DNA of 64,000 nt. Source: JBAXTE01 sp963556065 (lineage in GTDB: Bacteria; Bacteroidota; Bacteroidia; Bacteroidales; WCHB1-69). The stretch covers positions 1-64,000 of the forward strand of contig CAUVYH020000005.1 in the NCBI GenBank assembly GCA_963556065.3. The letters run 5' to 3'. Within the stretch, counting starts at the first letter, position 1. Each line of letters begins with the position of its first letter. A program made the position numbers and the translations under genes. Below, piece after piece: positions 1-9,137 of this stretch. A model generated the notes under the pieces. The model saw nothing but the letters and a program-made list of their open reading frames with translations, did no database searches and was not told the origin of the DNA.

Positions 1-235
1 TGGCTCCATTGGTTTGATAATCCTGATACTTGGTTTCCATCTCTTTTTGCATAGCAGTAAGTTGATTTTCAAGCACTTTTGAATAGTTTTGCAATGTTTT
101 CTGTGCTGAATCTCTTCCGGGCATTGCCGATAACAACTCCATAGAATCAACGTGCCCTAATTTAATTTTTACTTGAGCCATTGCAGGCATCATTAATCCA
201 ATTGCTATAACTGCTGAAAATAATAGTTTTCTCAT
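1..235 (-). CDS. OmpH/Skp family periplasmic chaperone, partial (3' part cut by window edge)
   Basis: The first 78 residues are visible; the gene runs off the left edge. The product starts with a signal peptide (MRKLLFSAVIAIGLMMPAMA, residues 1-20) followed by VKIKLGHVDSMELL and a charged, coiled-coil-like stretch, the usual pattern of the OmpH/Skp family of holdase chaperones that escort outer-membrane proteins through the periplasm. It is the last visible gene of the minus-strand bamA operon and lies 63 bp after a second skp-like gene. Tandem skp copies behind bamA are usual in Bacteroidales. The ATG at 233-235 is directly followed by the signal peptide, which decides the start. Confidence 0.85.
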   Translation of the reverse strand, partial: MRKLLFSAVIAIGLMMPAMAQVKIKLGHVDSMELLSAMPGRDSAQKTLQNYSKVLENQLTAMQKEMETKYQDYQTNGA

Positions 236-298
236 TCGTTTTTTTTTTTATTTGAAATGCAAAGATATTGTTTTTTTATTAATTTAATCTCTTTTGTG

Positions 299-877
299 TT
301 ATTTTTTACCGGCTTTAGGCGTTGTAGTTTTGTTATCCTTAGAATCAGAGGCGTTATTTTGTTGGGGGGTAATGCCCATTTTTTGCAATACTTCTTCGCT
401 AAGATCCAATTTTGAATCTGCATATACAATGGTTAAAGCACCTGCTTTATCGAAAACAAAAGAGTAATTTTTTTCTCGGGCGTATTCACTAATGGCGTTA
501 AATACCTTGTCTTGTATCGGCTTTATTAATTCTTGACGTTTTTTAAAAAGATCGCCATCTTTTCCAAAGCGTTTTTTTTGTAAATCTTTGGCTTCTTTTT
601 CAGCTTTTACTATTTCGTCTTCTCTTTTTTTCTTGGTATCTTCAGGTAACAAAACTGCATCTACTTGGAATTGTTTATACATTTTATCGATTTCCCCAAA
701 CTTTTTTTCCAGTTCTTTCTGCCAATCAATTGAGAGTTGATCAATTTCTGCTTGTGCATCTTTATATTCCTGCATGTTGTCCAAAATGTATTGGGTGTCA
801 ACATAAGCATATTTCTGTGCGTTTCCGGCAAAAATTGCTGCAAAAAACATGGCTACGGTAAAAATAATTTTCTTCAT
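299..877 (-). CDS. OmpH/Skp family outer membrane chaperone
   Basis: 192 residues: signal peptide (about 1-20, ending near AGNAQ), then YAYVDTQYILDNMQEY, the conserved start of OmpH domains, and a long Lys/Glu-rich helical region (about 40-115) that would form the coiled-coil arms of a Skp trimer. A short polar tail rich in Lys, Asp and Thr ends the protein. Known role of the family: binding unfolded outer-membrane proteins on the way to the BAM complex. It follows bamA by 68 bp and precedes the other skp-like gene, consistent with one envelope-biogenesis operon. It is intact, unlike its upstream neighbours. Confidence 0.9.
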   Translation of the reverse strand: MKKIIFTVAMFFAAIFAGNAQKYAYVDTQYILDNMQEYKDAQAEIDQLSIDWQKELEKKFGEIDKMYKQFQVDAVLLPEDTKKKREDEIVKAEKEAKDLQKKRFGKDGDLFKKRQELIKPIQDKVFNAISEYAREKNYSFVFDKAGALTIVYADSKLDLSEEVLQKMGITPQQNNASDSKDNKTTTPKAGKK

Positions 878-945
878 ATTATGATCTCCTATTTTTTAAT
901 TTTTATAATAAAAAGTCAACACAAATCATCAAAAAACATACCAGA

Positions 946-3559
946 TTAGTCAATTGAAGAGTTGATGGAAAAGTGGAACTGTCCTTTATTTACACCCGAA
1001 AGATTTGGAACGTCATCAAATCCATATCCCCAGTCAAGGCCTAGCATCCCGAACATTGTAAAAACACACGCACTCCAAAACCGGCAGAACGATATAGTTT
1101 AAAAGGATTGAATGCTTTAAAGTCAAGCCAAGTATTTCCGGCTTCTACAAATGAAAGCAAATAGATTGTTGCGGATGGATTGAGTGATACGGGATACCGG
1201 ATTTCTGCAGTATATTTGGTAAATATTGTTTGCTCCGATAAAACTGTTGGAAACATTTGTCGGAGTAAGTGCATTATTGCTGTACCCTCTCATTCCGATA
1301 AGTTCGCGACCATCTAAAGCAAATCCCGATAAGCCGTCACCGCCTAAATAAAACCGTTCAAAAGGAGAATCGCCGACTTTTCTGTTGTATGATCCCAAAT
1401 AACCTGTTTTAAAACGCAAACTGGCTACAAATTTATCGATAGGATTTACATAAAAGTAAGCTTGGAATTTAGCCTTATAATATTCCAACCACTTAAAACG
1501 CTCTTGATCTGTAGCGGTTGTATAATCTATTTTGTTAAATAAAGAATAGGGAGGGGTGAGCTGCAAAGACAGGCTAAGATCAGATCCTGAAGTCGGATAT
1601 GTCGGTTTATCGACGGAATTTCTTCCTAGTGAAATAAGATAGCTTAGGTTGTTAGAGTATCCATCACTAAAAGTAAATACAGAGGAATAGTTGTTTAAAG
1701 TATAATTTTGGAAGCTTACACCTTGAGAGAAGATAAAGAAGTCATCAGGCCATTTTAAACGTTTGGTTAAGCTTACAGAAATTCCGTTTATGTCAATTGA
1801 CTGTCGGCTATCACCTGATGATCCGTTGGATTGCACGGAGTGATAAACAGAAATAGATAAAGCGTTGGGCTTTTTTCCACCAAGCCAAGGTTCGGTAAAG
1901 GAAGCACTATAAGATTGGTAGTATGATCCATTGGATTGGGCGCGAATGCTGATTTTTGTCCGTCGCCCGAAGGGATAGGACGCCATGCACTTTTTTTAAA
2001 GAATTTTCGGGTGGAAAAATTATTAAAGGATACTCCAATGGTTCCGACAACCATACCAGCTCCCCATCCTCCAGAGAGTTCAAGTTGATCGGAAGAAGCT
2101 TCTTCTACTGCAAATTCTATATCTACAGTTCCATCTACCGGATTTGGTTTTGGTGTTATTCCAATCTTCTCCTGATTAAAATAGCGGAGATTGGCTAATT
2201 CCCGTTGGGATCTGATAAGATCGGCACGGCTGAAAAGCTGTCCCGGAACCGTTCGGATTTCCCGAATAATTACATTATCGTTGGTTTTAGTATTGCCAAC
2301 GATGGAAATCTTATTTATTCTTGCTTGTTTGCCTTCAGTAATACGAATTTCAATGTCGATACTATCATTTTCTATTTTTGTTTCTACCGGTGACGCATTA
2401 AAAAAGAGGTATCCATCATCCAGATACATGGAATAGATATCGTACCCATCCATGTTAAATTGTAGGTTGCGTTCGAGTTGTTTTTGATTGTAAATGTCTC
2501 CTTTTTTAATGTTTAGCACACGGGTAAGTTCTTTGGAAGTATATTTTGTATTTCCGGTGAATGAAATATTTCTAAAATAAAACTTTTGTCCTTCGTCAAC
2601 GGATATTATGATTTTTAATTCATTGTTTGGAAGTTTCACAATACTATCTTTTAAGATACGAGCATCACGATATCCTTTTTCATTATAATAATCTACAATG
2701 GAAGTTTTGTCCGTTTCAAAATCGGAAGCAATAAATTTAGATGATTTGAATATATGCAATTTTACCCGATCGCTAAGTAGTCTTTTGCAATTTGCGTAAT
2801 ATCATTATTTCGAAAAATTGAAGGATTTTTGATTAAGTATAAAGCAAAAGTGTCAATTTTTTCGAAAGGAAAAAACCTGAATTTCTCTTTAGTTTCGTTA
2901 ATGGCTCCAAGTAAAGATGATTTGGAAATTTCTTTATTACCAACAAAATCAATAGCGTTGATTTTTACCTTTTTGTTTTTTTCAACATTGATATCCAGCC
3001 AAATAGAATTCTCTGCCGTGGTATCGATCATACTTTTTATATGTACTTGAGCATTAAGGTATCCTTTTTCAATAAAAAAGTCACGAATCTTGGTATTGGT
3101 TTTCATAATTAAGTGGTCGGTAACAATATCTCCTCGAGTAAGTTTAATTCGTTCCCGAATATCGTCTGCTTCGCCTTTTCTTACTCCGGTAAAAGAAAAT
3201 CGCGAAAGACGAGGACGTTCTTTTAAATCAATGTTTAAAAAAATCAGGTTTCCCTGAACTTTTGTCGCTTCAATTTTTATTGATTCAAAAAGCCCCTGCG
3301 ACCATAGTTTCTCGATGGCTTTAGCTGTTTTTTCTCCGGGAATTTTAATTTTATCGCCGATGGAAAGTCCCGAAAGAGTAATTAAAGCATTGTTGTCAAG
3401 ATATTTTACTCCACTAATGGTAATTCCTCCAATTTCGTATTCCACAGGATTAGCATAGTCGAATTCTATTCCTGCGGTAGTAGTTACTGCTTGACCAGAA
3501 ACAGTAAAAGTTATAAATATTGCAGCAATTAAAAGGAGAAACAATCGTTTTATTATCAT
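946..3559 (-). CDS. bamA: BamA outer membrane protein assembly factor, reading frame broken by about four indels
   Basis: Successive frames give the pieces of one BamA: signal peptide and first POTRA domains (3559 to 2762), further POTRA domains and the start of the barrel (about 2759 to 1940), barrel (about 1940 to 1235), and the end of the barrel with GLDWGYGFDDVPN and a stop at 946-948. Joins fall near 2765, 1940, 1235 and 1060, each explained by a one-base change; at 2765 the frames join as AKDYL...DRVKLHIF. The repaired length of about 870 residues fits Bacteroidota BamA. Role: inserts beta-barrel proteins into the outer membrane. It is 23 bp downstream of uppS. Because the gene is essential and every piece remains recognisable, I infer sequence errors and not decay. 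Confidence 0.9.
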
Positions 3560-3582
3560 TCAAATAGTTTTTTAAAAAGTCA

Positions 3583-4327
3583 TTATATGTTTATCTGTTC
3601 ACTGGTCATTCCAAACCTTCGCTCTTTTTGCTGAAAATAAACGATGGCTTCAAAAAGATTTTCTTTGGTGAAGTCGGGCCATAGTACTGGTGTAAAGTAA
3701 AGTTCGGTGTATGCAATTTGCCATAATAGATAATTGCTTAATCGTTGTTCTCCGCTGGTGCGGATGAGCAACTCTGGATCGGGCATGAATGAAGTGGAAA
3801 GATGTTGAGAAAAGCAATCGTTTGTAATGCTTTCAATAGCCAGTTGGTTTTCTTTTACTTCAAGAGCAATGTTTTTCACGGCGTTGATAATTTCCCATTT
3901 TGAGCTGTAATTAAGGGCTAATACAACGGTGAGCCCCGTGTTATTTTTTGTTTTTTCAATAGCGTCCAAAAGAGTTTTATAGCAATCGGCCGGCAATGAT
4001 TCAAGTTCGCCTATGGCTTTTAATTGCACATTGTTTTTTAGCAGAGCGTCAATTTCGGAATGAATTACATTTACCATGAGCGTCATAATGGTATCAACTT
4101 CTTCTTTCGGCCGGTTCCAGTTTTCGGTTGAAAAGGTATATAGAGTGATAAAATTAATGCCAATTTCGCCGGCTCCTTCAATAACTTCTCTTACTGCTTT
4201 AATTCCATGATGATGGCCAAAAGTGCGTTTCTCTTCTCGCTGTTTTGCCCATCGACCATTTCCGTCCATTATAATGGCAATATGCTTGGGTAATTTTTGA
4301 AAATTTATTTGTGCTTTAAAAACTCAT
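3583..4327 (-). CDS. uppS: Isoprenyl transferase (undecaprenyl diphosphate synthase), probable 1-base insertion near the start
   Basis: Cis-prenyltransferase that makes undecaprenyl diphosphate, the lipid carrier for peptidoglycan and surface glycans. The family motif HIAIIMDGNGRWA (with the catalytic Asp), FITLYTFSTENW and the late RTSGEQRLSNYLLWQ and ERRFGM motifs are present. The longest clean frame begins only at the internal ATG 4267-4269, inside the first motif. Upstream codons in frame read FKAQINFQKLPKHIAII with no usable start. Removing one T from the five-T run near 4318-4322 joins this to the ATG at 4325-4327 (MSFKAQINF...), so I place the start there. It sits between the PorG-like genes and bamA, as in Porphyromonas. 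Confidence 0.88.
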
Positions 4328-4371
4328 AAATGTCGTAACGTATTTTTGAGGGAAAAATTATAAGTGGGTGA

Positions 4372-5235
4372 TTATTTTTTTGATTTTCGGTTATTATGGA
4401 ATTTTGATCTTTCGTATGCCGGGCAATTGTCATTGTTATTGAACAGTTTAAATGTGAGCCAAATTCCTGCAAAAGAGTACCAATCCTTCGTTGTAGAGTT
4501 TCCTCTAGCAGTTCCCGTAATATGCTTAATTTTTGATGGATCAGCTAATTGGGCGGTGGCTTCTGAGCGTTTGAAACGCTAATATATCGGGATCGTAATA
4601 CGTGGTGCTAACATCATCCAGATAATCTGTAAACGTTTTTTCGCATACCCCACTCTGCTCCAAATGAAAAATTACGCAAGAAATTCACTTTAAGTCCTAA
4701 TCCGAAGGGAATACTGAAACTGGTAAGTGAATATAAAACAGGTTGACCTGTTAATCCCTGTCCTTCTGTTCCCAATGGTTGTAAATCGTACCAGTGGTCT
4801 TTGTTTTCGGCCAAAGGATCAACGTTTCGAGCTTGTGGATTAAACGAAAACACTGAAAATCCGGCAAACAGATAGGGTGAAAAGTGGTTCTTATCTGCCA
4901 GCAGTGAACAGTTGAAAAAAATTCAGTTCAATTTGTGCGGATAACTCTGAAATGGGTGCTCGAAAACTTAGGTTTCGTGAGTTATTGGCATTTGTTTCTT
5001 TATCGCTTCCGGTAACCGAACCGAAAAGGGCACTAAACTTAAAAGCCCATCGAGAATTAAAATTATAACGATATAAAATACCACCTGCAGATTGAGCACC
5101 ACCAAACTGTGTAGATGGATTCAAATCTCCAATGTAATATGAGGTACCAATAAAGACCCCCATTTCTGAAGTTTGAGCTTTTATGTTAAGAAAAGAGAGT
5201 GAGATAATTATGAGAAACAAACAATTTCGTCGCAT
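4372..5235 (-). CDS. PorG-like (DUF6089) outer membrane beta-barrel protein, second copy, with three frameshifts
   Basis: Pieces: signal peptide and first half (5235 to about 4895, starting MRRNCLFLIIISLSFLNIKAQ), middle (about 4895 to 4630, HFSPYLFAGFSVFSFNP, EWGMRK), the family signature TDYLDDVSTTYYDPD (about 4570-4620) and a tail that ends at a stop at 4372-4374. Shifts lie near 4895, 4640 (a six-A run) and 4580. DUF6089 proteins include PorG, an outer-membrane partner of the T9SS core. The gene lies 15 bp after a related copy and 44 bp before uppS. The order matches the PG0189-uppS-bamA arrangement known from P. gingivalis. Which of the two copies is the functional PorG equivalent cannot be told here. 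Confidence 0.8.
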
Positions 5236-5250
5236 GCTAAGTATTCCCGA

Positions 5251-6163
5251 TTAGTATTGGAATGAACAAATATTTGCAGTTGATTTATATAGGTTAATAT
5301 ACAGTGTGAAGTTAGCAAACATATAACTATCTTTGTTCATTGGATTTCCCCGTTGTTGTCCGGGTTGGGTTTGATTGTATATTTGGCTGTCTGTAATATC
5401 TGCCGGGTTTGAAAAATATGCGGCAACATCGCCGTATGCGGCTCTTATTGCGTTCGGATCGGCATAGGTTGTACTTACGTCATCCATATAGTCGGTGTTA
5501 GTCCAGCGCATTCCATACTCAAAGCCCAAAACTGTATTTTCGATTAATATCATACTTAAACCCAATTCCAAAAGGAACGGTTAGTGCAAAACGCGAGTAT
5601 GGAGTACGGGTTTCAATCAGTCCTTGTCCTTCGGTATGTAAGGGTTGCAATGAATACCATTTTCCGTCTAAGTATTTACCTTTCGGGTCAAAGTAAACAC
5701 CGCCGACTCCGGCAAATAAATAGGTTGTTACAGGCATCCTGTTGTTTTTTCTACGGCCCCAGTTTTTGCCCGTGTTTTGTAACGTTAAATAGACTTCGGC
5801 TTGTGCAGAAAGTTCCAACAAAATCGATCTAAAGTGGAGATTTCTGGAATTTCGACTGATTTCCGAAGTCCAGCTGTCATCTCCGCCAATCCATCCGAAA
5901 TAAAGATTTGTCTTTACATTAAACCGTTCGGCAAAACGATAGCTATATCCGGCTCCGAAAATACCTCGGGTCGATTGAATATCAAAATCTTTTACCCCAT
6001 AAGAACCGATATCTTTTGATCCGCCCAAGTCGCCTAAAAAATTACTTGCGCCCAGATGAATAGTGATATATTGCCTGTTTTTCTTCCATTTTTGAGCGGA
6101 TAACGGGTTGTATAAGCCGACTACTAAAAGAAAAACGATCGTGATTGTCAATGATTTTTTCAT
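5251..6163 (-). CDS. PorG-like (DUF6089) outer membrane beta-barrel protein, first copy, one frameshift
   Basis: About 304 residues once repaired. It has a signal peptide (MKKSLTITIVFLLVVGLYNP, residues 1-20, then LSAQ), alternating barrel strands, LFAGVGGVYFDPKGKYLDGKWYSLQPLHTEGQGL in the middle, and after a frame change near 5520-5555 the DUF6089 signature FEYGMRWTNTDYMDDVSTTYADP. The family is a small outer-membrane barrel; PorG anchors the periplasmic PorK/N ring of the T9SS. It is the first gene of the minus-strand envelope operon, with a TAGCTTTG promoter element 23 bp upstream. The six T9SS cargo proteins in this window agree with a functional T9SS in this organism. Confidence 0.83.
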
Positions 6164-6186
6164 TCCAAAAAATGTTTTTTACCTTG

Positions 6187-6194
6187 CAAAGCTA
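6187..6194 (-). promoter_or_regulatory. -7 promoter element of the porG/uppS/bamA operon
   Basis: On the minus strand the sequence reads TAGCTTTG, matching the Bacteroidota -7 consensus TAnnTTTG, with a TTG 20 bp farther upstream in the place of the -33 box. It lies 23 bp before the first PorG-like gene. Confidence 0.55.
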
Positions 6195-6282
6195 CATTAT
6201 TATTTTTAATTTTGCAAGAGTTATTTAAAAAACTGCTAGTTTTTAACAAATTACGAACAGTGTAAATTACTCCATTTTGTTG

Positions 6283-6290
6283 TATTTTTG
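6283..6290 (+). promoter_or_regulatory. -7 promoter element of ygiQ
   Basis: TATTTTTG matches TAnnTTTG and lies 31 bp upstream of the ygiQ ATG. No clear -33 box was found. Confidence 0.45.
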
Positions 6291-6321
6291 CATCTGATAT
6301 CGCCCGTTTTAAAGTAGTTTT

Positions 6322-8186
6322 ATGAATAATTTCTTTTCCGATCCGTATTCGTCTAAAAAATGGTTGCCAACTACTGTCGATGAAATAAAGAAGGCAGGTT
6401 GGAATTCTGTTGATGTGGTTTTAATTAGCGGAGATGCGTACGTTGATCATCCTTCGTTTGGAGTTTCTATTATTGGGCGGATTCTCGAATCGGTGGGCGT
6501 GAATACGGTAATTAATTCGCAGCCGAATTGGCAGGATGATTTGCGTGATTTTAAGAAATTCGGAAAGCCCAACCTGTTTTTTGGAATTTCATCGGGGAGT
6601 ATGGACTCAATGGTAAATCATTATACCGCACTTAAACGTCTTCGTTCAAACGACGCATATACCGCTGGTGGAAAAGCCGGCTTTCGTCCCGATTATGCGA
6701 CTACGGTTTATAGTAAGATCGTTAAAAAAAAACTTTCCCGAAAGTATTGTCGTTTTAGGTGGAATAGAGGCATCCATGCGTCGGCTGTGTCATTATGATT
6801 ATTGGTCCGATCGGGTTTTCCCTTCAATTTTGGTTGATAGTAATGCTGACATTTTAGTTTATGGAATGGGTGAGCAGGGCTATTAAAGTTATTGCTGAAG
6901 TCTTAAAGCAGGGAGGATCTGTTGAGGATCTTCATAAAATCCGGCAAATTGCTTACTTTTCAAAGAATAAGGAGCATCATTTCCCTGATCATTCCACAAT
7001 TGTGCTACCGTCTTATGAAGCTTGTTTATCCTCGAAGAAACATTTTGCAGAGGCATTTCGGATTTTTTGAAATAGAATCTAATAAAACCAATCCTTCCGT
7101 ATTAATTCAGCCGCATGGAGATTGGCTTTGTAATTGTAAACCCTCCATTTCCCATTCCTTCCACTGAAGAGATCGACTATGTTTATGCATTGCCGTACGT
7201 TCGGGGACCTCATCCGAAGTATTTAAAAAGAGGAGCCATTCCCGCATGGGATATGATTAAAAATTCGATTAATATTCATCGCGGATGCTTTGGCGGATGT
7301 AGTTTTTGTGCGATTGCCGCTCACCAGGGGGAAGCAAATTGTCAGTCGTTCCAAAGATTCAATTCTTAAAGAAGTAGAGTTGGTCGTTGATGCTCCCGAT
7401 TTTAACGGTCATATTACAGATTTGGGAGGACCTTCGGCAAATATGTATTGTATGAAGGGGGAAAATGAAATGCAGTGTAACGATTGTGTCCGACCCTCAT
7501 GTATTTTCCCGTCGGCATGTAAAAATCTCAATACCAATCATTTTCCGCTTATTGATCTTTATCGTGAAGTCCGGGAAATAAAACAAGTTAAGCATGTTAC
7601 CATTGGTAGCGGAATACGTTATGACATGCTGATAAACGCGAATCCGGAACGAGCTAAAAAAAACGGGTTCGGAGAATATCTCGAAATTTGATTCAATATC
7701 ATATTTCGGGACGATTAAAAGTAGCCCCGGAACATACTTCCGAGGCTGTGCTTAAGTTGATGAGGAAACCTTCCTTCGAGTTATTCAAATCGTTTAAAAA
7801 AATCTTCGACGATATCAATCGTAAATTTGGACTTAAACAACAACTTATTCCGTATTTTATTTCGAGCCATCCAGCCAGCACTGTAGAGTCCATGGCGAAT
7901 CTTGCCGAAGAAACATCTTTGTTAGGTTACCGGCTCGAACAAATTCAGGATTTTACGCCCACTCCCATGACTCTGTCCACAACAATTTATTACTGTGGCT
8001 TTGATCCGTACACTCAAAAACCGGTATATACGGCAAAAGAAAAAACAGGAAAAACAGCTGCAGCAAACTTTTTTCTTTTGGTACAAACCCGAAAACAGAG
8101 CGATTATAAGGCAGCAGCTTTTGAAAATTAATAGGAAAGATTTAATTGCGAAGATATTTTTTAAGAATAATTCGACTCGAAAATAA
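6322..8186 (+). CDS. YgiQ family radical SAM protein, broken by about six frameshifts
   Basis: The N-terminal piece (6322 to about 6730: SSKKWLPTTVDEIKKAGW, DVVLISGDAYVDHPSFG) is the highly conserved YgiQ start. Later pieces give VVLGGIEASMRRLCHYDYW (about 6744-6806), the [4Fe-4S] radical SAM motif GCFGGCSFC (about 7280-7310), ITDLGGPSANMYC and RLKVAPEHTSEAVLKLM. The true C-terminus is in the frame ending at 8186 (FFWYKPENRAIIRQQL); the frame ending at 8131 is off by one. The family's biochemical function is unknown. Each interruption looks like a single-base indel, and the conserved residues survive across all joins, so error is more likely than decay. Confidence 0.85.
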
Positions 8187-8243
8187 TCGAAAATCGAATA
8201 AAAATTAGCATCTTTGCAAAAAAACAATTAACAGAATAAAACA

Positions 8244-9003
8244 ATGAAAAAAAATAAACATTATTATGCTAAGTGCTTGTATGCTTATTAATGCAAGTAT
8301 TTACGGACAAAAAAAAGAGAACAATAAGGCAAAATCAATCGAGGTAAAAGATAACTCAATAACAACAACCAACAATAAAACAAAACCTATGACAACAAAA
8401 ACAGACAGCATTAGCTATGTACTGGGGCAAGAGGTTGGCGGATACTATGTAAGCCAGGAAATTGTAGTAAACTCTGATGAATTTATACAAGGATTCGTTG
8501 ATGCATTAAATAAAAGATCAGCAATTGATCCTGCCGTTAAAGAAAAGGTTATCCAACAATTCCAGATGGAGCAACAAGCAAAAACGCAAGCAAAAACGCA
8601 AGCAAAATCGGCAGAAAATAAAGCAAAAGGTGCCGCTTTTTTAGCGGAAAATAAGAAAAAAGAGGGTGTATTTACTACCCCCACAGGATTGCAATATAAA
8701 ATCATAAAACAAGGCAACGAAGAGCATCCGAAAGCCACGGATGTAGTGAAAGTTCATTATCACGGCACTTTAATCGATGGCACTGTTTTCGATTCTTCTG
8801 TGCAACGTAACGAACCGGCTACTTTTCCGTTGAACAGGGTTATTCCGGGCTGGACAGAAGGCGTTCAGCTGATGACTAAAGGTTCGAAATATATTTTCTA
8901 TATCCCTTCAAATTTAGCTTATGGAGATCGTGAAGCCGGAGCTATTTCTCCCGGTTCAACCCTGATTTTTGAAGTGGAATTGCTTGAAATTAACCCAAAA
9001 TAG
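8244..9003 (+). CDS. FKBP-type peptidyl-prolyl cis-trans isomerase, 1-base frameshift after the start codon
   Basis: C-terminal FKBP domain (about the last 110 residues): VKVHYHGTLIDGTVFDSS, FPLNRVIPGWTEGVQLM, IPSNLAYGDR, LIFEVELLEI. The N-terminal part SYVLGQEVGGYY with a Gln/Lys/Ala-rich helix is the dimerisation region of Mip/FkpA-type isomerases. The clean frame starts only at 8266, in the middle of a signal peptide. Deleting one A from the run after the ATG at 8244-8246 gives MKKINIIMLSACMLINASI, a proper signal peptide, so the start is set there. Role: folding catalyst in the periplasm. A strong hairpin terminator follows the stop. Confidence 0.85.
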
Positions 9004-9017
9004 AAACATTTGAATGT

Positions 9018-9060
9018 TATAAAAGAGGCTGTTCGTCAACGACGAACAGCCTCTTTTATA
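9018..9060. terminator. Bidirectional intrinsic terminator between fkpA-like gene and alaS
   Basis: Perfect 20-bp inverted repeat (9018-9037 with 9041-9060) around a 3-base loop, with A/T-rich stem ends. It lies between two converging genes and can stop transcription from both sides. Confidence 0.85.
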
Positions 9061-9137
9061 TAGACAGATACAGAATTTTGTTTTTACAGTTTAGGCGGAA
9101 AGGTCAGCTTTTATCGATGACTTTTCTCAATAATAAA

